The translations under genes were made by a program, and so were the position numbers. Source: Mortierella alpina (lineage: Eukaryota > Mortierellomycota > Mortierellomycetes > Mortierellales > Mortierellaceae). From it: a DNA stretch of 64,000 nt. The notes beneath the pieces were generated by a model. It saw nothing but the letters and a program-made list of their open reading frames with translations. It did not search any database and was not told the origin of the DNA. The stretch covers positions 1,550,001 through 1,614,000 of the forward strand of contig JANATF010000007.1 in NCBI GenBank assembly GCA_029449245.1. The letters run 5' to 3'. Positions 11,735-24,100 of the stretch are shown here, in pieces; the first letter of the stretch is position 1; every line of letters starts with the position of its first letter.

Positions 11735-12927
11735 ATGACCAAGGAAAGCATTCTCTTTATGGGCACAGTCCGCCATGCGCGGGCTCAAGAGACTGCCCTC
11801 GCTGCAAAGTACAACATCCATGTACGCTACTACGAAGAAGCATTCTTGAAGAAGTGCTGGCCAAGACACCGGTGCAGACTATCCCTCTAACAGCGGATCT
11901 CTCATTTCCTGTGCATAGTACTCGGCCGCTACCCGCAAGGAGCTCGTGCATCAGCTCGAGAACGCGAAGCGCGAGGGCATTTCCTTCAAGGCCATCTATC
12001 GAGGATTTGCCTCCCATTATGTAGGCTGCACTACCGTCTCTCATGCATCCGCACAGCTATCGAAAATTCCTACATCGTTACTAACCCGATTTGAACCTTG
12101 TTGTAAAGACCTTAGGCAGAGTCGACGAGGCTTTGCTGAATGCCCTTCCCGCCGGACTTGAGCTGATCGGCAGTGTCGGGGCTGGCTACGACTTTGTGGA
12201 TGCCGAGACCGCCACCCGAAACAAGCAATGGGTCACCAACACCCCCGGTGTTGTGGATGATGCCACCGCCGATGCCACCATCCTCCTGCTTCTAAGCACA
12301 CTCCGGCACAGCTACGAAATCGAGTACAACATGCGTCATGGTTTGCCCACCAAGCCCCGTATTGGACGTGACCCCACAGGCTTGACACTCGGTGTCGTTG
12401 GCATGGGCGGGATCGGCAAGGCCGTCGCCAAACGCGCCTTGGCTCTCGGCATGAAGATTGTCTACCACAACCGTCGTCCTATCATCTCCTTGGCTACGGA
12501 CGGTTCGGAATCGTTCCTGCAGGACGCCGTCTACGCTGCCACCTTGGAGGAGCTCCTCGCCGTCTCGGATGTGGTCTCGATCCATGTACCGCTCTCGGAA
12601 GAGACTCGCCACTTGGTCGGCGAAGAGCAGTTCCGCATGATGAAGGCTGGCGCTTACTTTCTTAATACGGCGCGCGGCCCCGTCGTGGATGAGGAGGCGT
12701 TGGTTAGGGCACTGGAGTCGGGTCATATCGCAGGCGCTGGCTTGGACGTCTTTGAACACGAGCCCAAGGTACATCCGGAACTGTTGAAGAACATGAATGT
12801 GGCCTTAATGCCGCATCTAGGTGCCTTTACGGTCGAGACGATTACAAAGATGGAAGCCTTGACGATGCAGAACATTGACTTGTTCCTCTCCAAGGGTACG
12901 CTACTCACTCCAGTGAACAGCTTTTGA
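11735..12927 (+). CDS. D-isomer-specific 2-hydroxyacid dehydrogenase (glyoxylate/hydroxypyruvate reductase-like)
   Basis: NAD(P)-dependent enzymes of this family reduce 2-oxoacids such as glyoxylate or hydroxypyruvate to D-2-hydroxyacids in the cytosol. Three exons (11735-11821, 11919-12020, 12109-12927) join in phase 0 and give 335 residues, normal for the family. The substrate-binding half includes GRVDEALLNALPAGL and GSVGAGYDFVD. The Rossmann half has LGVVGMGGIGKAVAKRAL (GxGxxG). Catalytic residues are visible: Arg in NTARGPVVDEEAL, Glu in LDVFEHEP and His in LMPHLGAFT. NRR after the second beta strand suggests NADPH preference, as in GRHPR-type enzymes; this is inference. The exact substrate cannot be read from the sequence. 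Confidence 0.92.
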
Positions 12928-13046
12928 TTAAATGCGGCGAAACGCTAATATAGTTTTGACATTAACAATGAAGTATCTTGGCAGAGCGTCCAATGATTTT
13001 ATTGATCAAGATCCGCTATGATATTGTTCCTGTAATGTGAAGCATA

Positions 13047-15230
13047 CTAACCAAGGCGAGGTTCTTTGCTTGCGACCGCAGATTGAGAGTCAATGGTACT
13101 ATAAAAGACATTAAAAAAAGGGATAATGAGCATCGAGGGTGCGGTAATAAGCAACTGCGCATGATGAGTTACAAAACATACCTGGTTCCAAGTGGTCGCT
13201 TCATGCCCAAGCTCTGTTCTTGCTTGGTAGCTGCAGAGGTTAGTGGTTGTGCAAAGGAAGCAAGAGATGGCGTGGTTGGTCTGTGGGTTTGTGCTGCGGT
13301 TCGATTTTGACCTGCTGTACTTGACGGCGATGGAGTTGATGAAACTGATCTACAATGCAGACTTCCATTGAATTTTGAGTCATTCACACTGCCTTGACCG
13401 CTTCCAGTCGGCCGTTGGATGGACGAAGATCCAATATCTTTCTTAGACCAATGTTGTTGTTGCTGTTGCAAAGGTAGTTTGGGAGCATATGGGTTTGGTA
13501 CTGGGTTGGCCAGGCGTGATTGTCCTTGGTTTGGCTGAAAACTGGTTGCACTGGTCGAAGAAGGTGGCACTGCAGTCGCCTTGACAAGGAATGGGCTGTC
13601 AGCATTGGCAATTTTCAGCGACAAGGATCCTGAAGTCGAAGAGGTAACTGGCATGTTTTTGAAGGGCACGGGTTCGATCACCTGTCCTTGAAATCGTTGT
13701 GCTGCAGTTGCATTCTTTGTAGGCGTTGTTTGCACAACCGATGGACTGCTGGCGGAGCGAGTGAAGCTGCCTGTACGACGAGGTGTAGTCGGTAGTCCAG
13801 TTCCACCGGAGGTAGCTGCGTTTCCGATAACAGCCCCTTGCGCTTTGTCCATGATAGGGGAGTCCTCTGCCATCATATCATCAATCTCCAAGTCAAAGTC
13901 CGACATGCGCGGGCTTTCCAGTTGAGATGCTCTAGGTTCCTCCAGATCAGGGCCAAAGAATTCGTCATCCAGTTCTTGTTCGGCTTTTACAACGGGGGTC
14001 TGCTTGGATTGATGGAAGGATGCGGTATTGAGAGGTGTGGGCAAGATAGTCGAGGCTGTAGTTGGTCTACATTGTCCAGAAGCGGCGGCTCCGAGGGGTT
14101 GATTGGAGGACTCAGCATGGGAGTTCGCCCGAGCAGCGGTTTTATTGTTCTTTGAAGGCTCTGGCTTGGATAGGGCAGCTGGACCTGGGTGGGTGACGGG
14201 TTGAAATGCAGCCATGGCACCATTCACCGGCGCCTGTTGCTGAGGTGCTTGACGTTGCTGCTGTTGCTGTTGCTGTTGTAGGGTTGCTCGTCTTGGCAGC
14301 TCTTGCAGAGGTGTTTCTGGAGGATAGTAGTAGTCCTTTGAGTCGAACTTGGGCTAGTTCCGATGCACGCAAAGAAAGACGAGTGAGTGAGACGCAAGCA
14401 TGGCTATTGATTCAGCACGCCACCCTTGGTCGCCAAAAGGGCTTACTTTTTCGACCCTCTGCATGCTCAAGTGCTTGCAATAGTTCTTGTCATAGAGGCA
14501 TGTTCCCAGCAGGTTTCCAAACGAGGTCAGTGCTCGTTTCAGCCCATCCGTCGTTGCCTCTTTCTTGGCCTGTATGTAGAGAAAACATATCAGTTGGAAT
14601 GCTTTATGGTTCCTTCCTGCGCTCAACACACAAGTCAAATACACACCTTTTCAAACGACGAAGCTTTGCTCTTTTGGTTTTCACTCGAGCCGTACCCAAT
14701 GTCCTATAGTCAACGAAATAAAAGCTGTGGATTAGAGTGTTGGCTTTGGCGTTTCATGCTTGAAGCAAGGAAGAGTAAACACGAACCTCATGGAATGTTC
14801 CGTCCTTGAGCATGACCTTCACCATCACCGACACCCCTACATAGACCTTGCCATCTGCATCCACGTCCAAAAAGTCGACCGTGACATCAGTGATGGTGCT
14901 GCTCCAGCCGTCAAAGCCAAAGAGGCTGTTGGCCAGGTTCTTTATCCTCCATCCTTCGACATAGGTAAGAGTCGATCGTCCAGGACCAGCACGCGTCGCG
15001 GTGAACTCGGGGGCGAGGTACTTTTTGAGGTCACGGTTGAGACCGGACCTTTCTTCCAGAGTGAATTTGGAGTGCCTTGAGGACTGTGGGGCAGAGTGAG
15101 GATACGCAGATGTGCGGTTGCCGGAGAATTCGCTCGGACCGTCGGCTGATCCATTCATGTGCGCGTGATGTGGGTTGTACGAGAGAGGCGGGGGTCTACC
15201 GGACATGTCAGGTTCTGTCTTGGGGAACAT
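13047..15230 (-). CDS. RAD52: RAD52 recombination mediator
   Basis: Rad52 anneals single-stranded DNA and loads Rad51 in homologous recombination. Exons 15230-14787, 14703-14647, 14569-14447, 14353-13182 and probably 13098-13047 give 615 residues. The conserved N-terminal annealing domain spans about residues 45-210: [74 protein letters not shown] and [19 protein letters not shown]. The C-terminal half is low complexity, with a polyglutamine run and Ser/Thr/Pro-rich sequence where Rad51- and RPA-binding regions normally lie. The last exon is uncertain: without splicing the frame stops at 13169 (GTRYVL), whereas a GTATGT donor and TTTTATAG acceptor extend it by 17 codons. Intron 1 uses the uncommon donor GTTCGT. 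Confidence 0.93.
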
Positions 15231-15426
15231 GCGGATGAAGAAGAAGAATAGAGGGAGAGAGAGAGAGGGAGAGAAAGAGAGCGGAAGGAGCGTGGTGCAC
15301 GATGCACGACGAGGTTGAAGCTTTTATCGGGAGGGTCGAATGAGAATGCGCGTCCCTTGGGAAACAAGGGTGGCAAAAGGTGGCCAAGGAGGCAAACAAA
15401 ACACGTTGGATGAGAAAGGCGTAAAC

Positions 15427-15432
15427 CACGTG
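15427..15432. promoter_or_regulatory. CACGTG E-box upstream of RAD52
   Basis: This palindromic bHLH-type site lies about 200 bp before the RAD52 start codon and 50 bp from an E2F-like element. A six-base palindrome can occur by chance. Confidence 0.3.
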
Positions 15433-15477
15433 ACAGTTCTTTGCTCAGAAAACCAGCCTATCAGGGCCAGTTCGGGC

Positions 15478-15489
15478 TTTCCCGCCAAA
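15478..15489. promoter_or_regulatory. E2F-like element TTTCCCGCCAAA upstream of RAD52
   Basis: The twelve bases match the E2F/DP consensus (TTTSSCGC, here continuing into CAAA) about 250 bp upstream of the RAD52 ATG. RAD52 is S-phase expressed in many fungi, so the site is plausible, but binding is inferred only from the motif. Confidence 0.4.
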
Positions 15490-16577
15490 AAAAAAAAAAG
15501 AAGAATATCTCAAGAACAGCACCAACCACGGCCACCCAACAGCATTCTCAACAGCAGCACTCCAGCACTAGGGTCGTCTCTCTTTCTCCATCTCTCATCC
15601 ATCTCGAGTCATCTAGTCATCTCCATCCCTTAATCCCGCCTTAATTCGACACCGCTCCTCCTCTTAATCTCGCCTTCCCTTTGTCCTCCAGCACACCTGC
15701 AGCACAAGGCACTGCCCACATCCAGAACACCGTGCAAACTCGTGGTTAGGTAACACATACCTTGCCATTATTATTGCTCGCCCCTCTCTCTCGCTCTCTC
15801 TCTTTGTCTCTTTTTCTCTCTCGTCTCTCTGTGTGCGTCAGTCCCCCCTTGCACTCTCAAAGCCCACGCTTGGCTCATTTTGCACGTTTTACTTGGTACA
15901 CTCGCTCCTCCTCCCGCCCCTTGATCCCTGGACCTTGGCCCTATGCTTGCTCCCCAGCGCAGAGTGTTGTCTCAATCGGACCCTTTTTTTATAGAGATAT
16001 GAGAGACACTCAAACGTGCTCACGCATTATCGATACCCATTCTGATTGCCTCCAATACCGTTGAGCAACTCGACTCCTTTTTTTCACAATATACCTTTCG
16101 GCACACTCGTTGCACTGCTGCCTTTTTCTTTATTTTACCCAGGACGCTTATCTCTGTGCAGGACTGAGCCAGTGCACCTTTGGGATAGGCACCAGCCAAG
16201 GCGAGGAAGTTTGGCCTGGTCTATTAGCCAACTCACTGCACAACTGGCTGCATTGTTTGGAAGCAGCGTGGCGTGTGTTTGCTTATGCAACATCCTTTTC
16301 ATATTTGTGCAGGACAATCCTTGCTGTCGCTCTTTGACTCTTTGATTTCCTTTCTTTTTTCCTGCCCTCCCCGTTCTCCTGCTCGGCAGCCTGTCCACCT
16401 CGCTCCTCGCTTCTGCTCTGCACTGGCCTCTGCCCGACTCAACAGCCCTCTGACCATGACGATTTCCCTCGTCTTTCTCTGACTCCAAAAAACAGGCAAC
16501 CCAACAACTTTAAACCCTACGACTCTTTCACTCCAGCCAACAGTAAGCCAACGGAGGCTCACCATTGACTCTGCACA

Positions 16578-19500
16578 ATGCCCGAGACTGTCTGGGCCAT
16601 CCACAACTTCGAGGCCGAGGCCGAGGACGAAATCTCGTTCAACATCGGCGAGCCCATCATCGTTCTCCAGAAGGATGAGCTTTATCAAGATGGCTGGTGG
16701 GAGGTAAGCGCAAACTGGCATCGCCTTCATTCGCATTCTCGTGGCACTATCACGGAGCCGTTGTGCAACCTGGAGCGTATAAAGCGGGAGTGGGCAGGAC
16801 ACGGAGCAGACAAGCAGGCAACGGGCAGCACAGGACCAGCACTCAGCTCGCTATCGTTCTGCAGCATTCCACTCTCGAGGAGATACATAATATACATTAT
16901 ATAAGTCCTGGCATAGGGAGGTCTTGACTCTGCCTTTTCTCACGCCACACCCAAGGAGACGCAGTGTTGCGTCAATCGCATGAGCAAAGTGACAGCACTC
17001 CGCTGAAAGGGGGTGCCATCGTCCATGGCTATATGCGTGCCCTGTGGTTCGCTCTCATAAGCATGCACGCAAACTCCCTCATTTCTTGCGTGCACAGCCT
17101 TGGCCCTACGGCCCAGGCACTTTTTTTGCTGGAACGAAGAACACTGCCTTAAATTGCTGCCACGATGGGGTGCAAGCAGATGAAAGAACTCACCTTTACA
17201 ACTATTGACCATTTCATCTCTCCTGTTGTTAGGGAACAAATGTCCGGGGGGAGACAGGCCTGTTTCCTCAAAACTATACGGTACAGAGTAAGTTAAAGTG
17301 CCTCATGGATATGGGTCTGTGAATGGCTCTCAGGGGAACACCATGCTGAGGAACGGGATTGTGTTTTGATCTCGTTGAGAGCTGAGCACAAAAAGAGCGG
17401 ACTAAAAGTGAAGGCGGCGGACATGACGAAGGTGAAGAGACAGTGAGCTGGAGGCTGACCCTTCACGCAGTGCAAAATTCCAGGACAAGAAGATCAATCC
17501 GTGGCGTAGCTTAGCGTGTGAGAAAGGGCTTGAAAAAGATCGAGAGCGAGAAGAAGAGGAGAGAGCACACACCTAGCACGAGAGCCCTTTCTTGTTACTC
17601 TTTTCGATCGATTTCCCCAAGTGCGGATGCGAAGAAAGTGGGTAGTGAACCTGACAGGTTTTGCCTTGTTGCTTCTTATTTTTTTTACAGATCCACCAGG
17701 ACAATCACAGGCCGAGGCTCCAGCGCCATTACGGGCAAATAATGGTTACGCTGGCCTCGACGGCATGGCGAACGCCGGGAACAGTAAGCCAGGAGTCAAG
17801 GGCAATCCAAGCATCGCGACCAATCCTAGTGTAGCGAACAACGTCAATGGCAGCGTGGATGATAAACTGGCTATGTCGCAGCCGAGCCACACCAGCCTCG
17901 ACTCCAACCTGAGCCGCTTGCACATTCAGCACAATTCCAGTATCGCCAGTCCCGCCATGGGATCGACACGCGGTGGTTTTGGAGGAGCCCATAGCAGCAC
18001 CGCCTCAAACTCAACACCCAACAGCAAAATCATCGCACAGAGCGTAGAAGAGAGCTTGAACGACCCTCAGCTGTCGGGTCACCCTTCTACATGGTCGATT
18101 GATCAGGTTGCATACTGGTTGCGTCTCTGCGGTTTTGGGGGCGTTGCTCTCAGTTTTGTCGGTAAGTCGTGGTGTTCATTGAAAGACACATGCAGTTTTC
18201 GCATACTGAGTTGTCCCTTGACCAAGAAATTATCTACTGCCCGTCGTTCATTAGAAAACGAAATCTCTGGGGCTATTCTACTGGAGCTGAATTTGAACAA
18301 TCTGAAGGAACTGGAAATCAACTCTTTCGGGAAGCGGTTCAACATCATGAACGCGATTACTTCGTTAAAGCAGTGCACCAAAAGCGATATGGCGTCCAAA
18401 GGTCTTTACGGGAGTATGTCGAACCCATCCTCCATGTATGGACTCGGTCCGAACATTCCGCCTCGTATGACCTCGGCCCCTATCATCGTCCCCAGTCCTC
18501 GTGCCTCCTATGATCTCCGAGGAGACTTCGGGCGCGACCCACGACAGAATGTTCAGGATCCACGAAACCAAGCCTTGACGCCACCGCATGCAAGTACGCT
18601 CCAGTCCCCCAACATGCGGCCACAACAACAACAGCACCACCACCAGCAACAGCCGGACTATGAGCTGCACTCGAATCAGCAGCAGAGCCGTGCAGCAGCC
18701 TTGGCTCGTTCCGATACAATTGGATCTGTTCTTAGTGCAGCCAGCATGGGTGACTATGCTGGTCCTTTGCCCGATGTAGGTGTGGGGCGTGGGGCGCAGC
18801 GTCATAGCATCACCTCCGCTTACTCTTCCAACTCGAACCCCAACCGCAATCAATGGGATCGCAACGCATCTCGTCAACCTCAAATGTCCACGACCGTGTT
18901 ACCTCAGCAGCGGGGACATGCATTGAACGAATTCGACGAGACATCCTTCCATGGTCGCGCATTGGAGCAACAACCTGTGGACCAGTACCCGCGAGCGATG
19001 GAAGTGAGCGGACCCATTAGTCCGCAGATGCGCCATCAAGATCCCTACTCGTCTGAGATCTTTCAAAAGCCCGTTCCAAAGCAGCGCAAATATCACAACC
19101 CCGATAGCACAAATCGCCCTTTGAACGGCAAGGCTGACTCGAACGATAAGGTTGTTCCCCTGGAGCTGATTGGAAAGCCCGACTATGCAGGATGGCTCAA
19201 GAAGCGTGGTGATACATATCGCACTTGGAAGAGCCGCTGGTTCATGCTGAAGGGTGTTACCCTATATTATATGAACACTCCCAAGGACAACGCCAGCAAA
19301 GACTATATCAACCTTGTTGGATACAAGATTATTCAGGACGAGAACATCTATGCTGGGAAATATTGCTTTAAGGCCGTTCACGATCAGCTTCGCGACTTTT
19401 TCTTTTACACAGAGAGCGAGAGCGACATGAAGGGATGGCTCAAAGCCTTGATGAAGGTCACTATTGGTCGTGACCCTACCGCGCCCGTCATTTCCTCAAG

Positions 19501-20872
19501 CAATATCCCAACAATCCCATTGCACGTCGCACGTCAGATGGCGCCTCGTCCCCCTTCGCCCACTAGGCGCAATCGTGCACTAGGACCTAATGGACAGCCT
19601 ATGCACCCGCAGCAGCAGCAGCAACAACAGCAGTATGATCAAAGGTACCAACAACAGCAGCAGCAGCAACAACAGTCGCAACAGCCACCATTCCAACAGC
19701 TTCTCGACTATGACGGTAAAGAATCGGATGGTGACGAGTACCTCGACAATGGATTCTCCAGTCCGCGTGCCATCTATAATCAAGGACTGGCTCAAAGTGC
19801 TGGTCATGGCAACATTCAAAACCAAACGCAACCCGAGAGCCCAATTCTTCAACATGTCACTACGTCTTCACAGCAGCAGCGCCACAGCTTTGTGCACCCC
19901 GATCAACAGAATGGAGACGATGACCCTTGGAGAGACGAGGACGGTGAAGGATTTAGTCAAGCCAATAATGCCCCAATGACCGCCTCCAATGGTGTCAATC
20001 ATGGACAGCAACAATGGCAGCAGAACATAGCAGTGCGCCCCGATAGTGAGCTTGACTCGTTCAACCAGCATGCCGAAGAGACTCCAGTGCATTCAAGCAC
20101 CAATTCGCGCTGGGTAAGGCTCGAAATAGCTTTGATGGTCAATGTGTTTAAACATTTGTCACTAATTTGGTCCGCTCTCTCTAACCAACCACTCTCTCTC
20201 TTCTGTTGCTAAAAAAATTAGACGCAGGAGCAATATGTGGAGTGGATGAACCGTAACTTGCCAAGCACAGTCGAGCCAGTCTCGGACATGACCCAGTCTC
20301 TGCGCTCGGGCGTAGTGCTAGTTCGATTGATTGAGGCGCTTTCGGGCGAGCATGTTGATAAGCGAATCCCTAATGCGACCTACACCCTCCAGATGCTCGA
20401 GAATCTCCTGACAGCCTTCAAGTTCATGGACAGAGTAGGCGTGTCGACGGACGGCTATACAGTCAAGGACATTTTCAACGGCAACGAAGACAAGATCATC
20501 TTGATGTTCGAGTCGATTCGCGCAAGGTTCCCAGACGATGTAGCGCCTGGACAATCCGAGCGCGTGCCTATGTTGTCCACGCTATCGTCGCCCCCTTCTT
20601 CAGGATCGCTGACTATTGGTAATCCCAGCAACGGCCCTCTCCCACCTGCACCCCAAGGCGAGGCGGCCAAGGTCTCGATCCACGGTGGAAGCCCAGCGAT
20701 GAGCCACGACGGCAAACTGGGCCAGGGAGCACTCCCTTCGTCGAACTCGCCCAGCCTCCACCAGCAGCACGTGCAACCTCAGCAGCAGCAGCAGCGCATC
20801 CAGCCCCAGCACACGGGTGGCTCTGAGTTTGAGGCCCTGTATGATGAGGCAGCACGCAGCACTATCGCTTAA
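16578..20872 (+). CDS. Boi/Pob1-like polarity protein with SH3, SAM, PH and CH domains
   Basis: Boi1/Boi2 (budding yeast) and Pob1 (fission yeast) act at sites of polarised growth with Cdc42, formins and exocyst. Five exons (16578-16703, 17233-17287, 17691-18161, 18255-20113, 20222-20872) give 1053 residues. The SH3 domain is split by an intron: ETVWAIHNFEAEAEDEISF, then GETGLFPQNYTV. A SAM domain follows (WSIDQVAYWLRLCGFG; GAILLELNLNNLKELEI). The PH domain begins YAGWLKKRGDTYRTWKSRWF and ends in MKGWLKALMKV. After long Gln-rich linkers the last exon encodes a calponin-homology domain (QEQYVEWMNRNLPS; LRSGVVLVRLIEALSGEHVD; FKFMDRVGVSTDGYTVKDIF). SH3-SAM-PH is the known Boi layout; the CH domain is absent from yeast Boi proteins and suggests direct actin or IQGAP-like contacts. 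Domain calls are secure; the exact role is inferred. Confidence 0.9.
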
Positions 20873-20968
20873 ATAAATATCATATGTAATCTCATTCGCG
20901 CATCACCCAACTGGTGGCTGGCACATTCAATTTGAAGGCCACAGAAAAAAAAGAGCTTGCGACCCACT

Positions 20969-20976
20969 TTTCCCGC
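20969..20976. promoter_or_regulatory. E2F-like TTTCCCGC upstream of APC1
   Basis: The octamer TTTCCCGC (followed by GTCC) lies about 150 bp before the APC1 start codon, within the 251 bp gap after the Boi-like gene. It matches the core seen upstream of RAD52. About two chance occurrences of an octamer are expected in a window of this size on both strands. Confidence 0.3.
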
Positions 20977-21123
20977 GTCCACATCACTCCTTCCACTCAC
21001 CTTGTCCAATGGCCAACGCTCTCTGAATCTCCATGCACCGAGACCACACCTCGAGGAAACACGAAGCATTCTCGTCCAGCTGGCTACACACGACTCGGAG
21101 ATCAACACGCGCTGCATGCACCG

Positions 21124-24100
21124 ATGCAACTCTCGATCCTAGGACAGTACATCCCTTTTGGCCTGGAGGCTGAGGCTGTTGCCCGCGACAGGCTGCCAAC
21201 CCCACCTGGCACACCACCGTCCGCTCCTGTCGAGCCTCAAAGGGACGACGCATTCACAAGAACTACACGCGGTAACATCGTCCTGCCACGCTACGAGCTC
21301 TTCCCGCCGACGCACGATGGCATCCTGACCGAAACACCAGACACACAGGACAGCAACCACAGCAGTCCAAACTCTGCCATGTACACTACCGCTGGTCGCA
21401 CCAACAACAGCCCACGGGGCTACGACGTTGAGGTCTTTGTCAGGGGAGCCAAAGTCACCTGGACTCAAGGCGGCGTACTCCGTAAGGTGCTTGATTTTAG
21501 CTCCGAGAACGAGACCATTCAGCAGACGCTCTTTGCTTGGTTCATCGTCAACAAGAGTACTCATGCAAAGCCGAGCGTGGATCAGGAACGCGAGGACGGG
21601 CGTGAGGAAGATAACAACGCGGATGATTTCGATTTACAGCAGCAAACATCAAGGTCGCCTGGGGCAGATCGCCAAGGAAAACAGCAAGCGCTAGTCATTA
21701 TCCTTAAAGAGACTGCGCGCGTCTATTTTGCAAGCGGAGAATCACATTCGGTCCATCTGCCCTTTGAAGTCCATAGAGTGTGGCCTATGGATCTAGGACT
21801 GCTGATGGAGCGCAGGACACAGCCGGAGGAGGACCTGGAATCGAGCATGGAGGGTGAAGGGCTGGCGAGATTTTACATGATCATGGACCCCTTCAACGAA
21901 TTCCAGGTGGTGACCTTGTATCGACTACCACAGCAGATCGAGCCATCCATACCACTGTCGCAGGAGGATACGCCTCGTATTCGGCATTTGAGTGGCACCG
22001 TAGGCAACATCTTCAATACCTGTGTCTTCCTCTCGCACCGGGACGTTCGAGATCGGACTGTGGTCACGTTCGATTTGGTGCTGAAGCGGCATCGTATATG
22101 GCGATATGCCTCAAGCATGCCATCAGCCTTGCCCTTCTCCAAGCTGCATACCCACGAAACTGCCCAGGATAGCATGGCAATGGACATAGATTTGGATGCA
22201 GATCTTCAGATGCGGACAGACACGTATCTCTTTGAGATCGAGAGCAACATTCAGGAAGCATCGTAAGTTTCATATACAGAAAATAGCCCCAGCTAATCGC
22301 GTCACGGCTCTCGACTAGAAATCTAATCTTTTCTGCTTTATTGTATGAATTTGTTCACAAGGCCAAATTCGACCATCTTCAGCGCACATGCGCTCGACGG
22401 TTCTACTGTGATATGTATACTCGACCACGTGGCAGAGCAACTACTATGCTATCAGATCATTGCGGATCAAATCACTGTTCACCTATGGTCAACACCGGCC
22501 GTATCTGCAATCGCCGTCGAGGCAACCAGGAAACATCAACGGGATGTCTTGAAGCTCACTGATGACGGCTCAATGCAATTGTGGACAGGACATGGAACGG
22601 ATTTCGTGCCTTGCCAGGTTGACGCGGATGCCTACTTTCAAAAGCAGAAAGGCGGCACCGGAGATTCCCTCAAGAGCAGTGCAAGGGACTACCTGTTAGG
22701 GAGCTTGAAGGCCAAAAGTCCTCTATTCAAGCCGAGCAATCGCGTTATCGAGTTTCGCGATGCTGTGGAGGATAGAGTCAGCCTGGTACTACACGATGCC
22801 ACCATCTTGAGGACCCGGCTGGATTTTACGGTGCGATCTAGCCTTGTCCAGGAGTGCTTGGATGCCATCACGTTTGCACTGCCAGTCGATCTACTATGGG
22901 ACTTCAAGCACCGGTTTTTGCGGCTTCAGTTTAGCAAAGAGCCCCAGTACAACACGGTGCCGGCGACTGATGAATGGGGCAATTTTGCTACCACACTGCT
23001 ATCCTACTGCGATCCTAGCCTGCCCAAGAAGCCAGCAACTACGGAGAGCGACTGGGATTTCTTGCTGAATAGCGAGGTTCACAGGAAGCTTCGGCACCAT
23101 CCCTCCCTTCGCAGCGACCCAGCAATAACCGTGGAGTCAACAAGATGTCCCTACACGGAGCTCCTTTTGCAAGCCCAGAGGCTGGCTGCAATACATTTTC
23201 GAGGACCATCGACGAGACAGTCTCTGCGACTGGACGCCTTTTACAAGTACATCCTTGTTGCCCTGCACCTCATTCACGAAGACCGTAGTATCAACTTGGC
23301 GATCAGCTATGAGGGAGATCTGAGGCCGCTGTTAGCCTTGCTGGCACATATGGTGCACTGGAAGTCTTGGGTCGACCATTACGCGAGGCGCGACTTCAGC
23401 AGACAAACGAACATGGTACTCCCAGGTACGACAAACAGTTCACTTCTCCTTCCCAACGTATCTCTTTAACAACGCCGCCTCCTTTTCCGCAAGCTAATTC
23501 GCATTTGAGCATTTGATTATTTGGATGCTAGCTATAGAGGTCTTCATGGAGGGAGCGACGATACCTCTGGAAATCTTCGAATTCAAACCACCAGACATAT
23601 ACCGTTGGGTCTCAGACATGGTGGCCCAACCTCAGGGTGTTGAACCGTTCCCGACTCTGAACTCCCTCTCCGTACACCGCGATCCAGAACAAGTGCTTTT
23701 CCCTAGGACCTCCAGTTCACCCTGCGAACAGACGAGGAAAATTGTTCGATTTTTCACTGCGCTTATGGAAGAGCTCAATGGGGACCAGAGCGCAGTTCGA
23801 GCACTGGTCGACGAAACCTTCACAAGCATGCAACTGGACCAGCTACCCTTCGGATTATCAACCCCGTTGAGAGAGGCGCTCTGGAAATGTCGGAGAAATC
23901 CACCCCCGGATCTGAACTCGAATGGGTTGTCGCTCATAGGAAGGAATGATTTGGCAGAGCTGAAATCGGAGCAGGTCCCTGGATATTATATGAGGCTGCC
24001 CTCACAAGTCAAGAAGGATGTATGTAACTGTCTCGCAAGTCCAAATAGTCCAGAACCGTGGTTGATACGCGGTTCTAATTACATACCATACAACATGATA

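Larger units (their letters stand above)
15231..16577. other. 1.35 kb divergent intergenic region between RAD52 and the Boi-like gene
   Basis: No protein gene is supported; short open frames here lack homology. The RAD52-proximal part has a GA-rich tract (15247-15282), a CACGTG E-box (15427-15432) and TTTCCCGCCAAA (15478-15489). The right part is very CT-rich (15780-16560) and is probably the long leader of the Boi-like gene, ending in CACAATGCCC at its start codon. Confidence 0.5.

Noticed and set aside
20914-21123. Extended N-terminus of APC1 upstream of 21124
   Set aside because: The frame is open but lacks an ATG, and the conserved family start begins at 21124.
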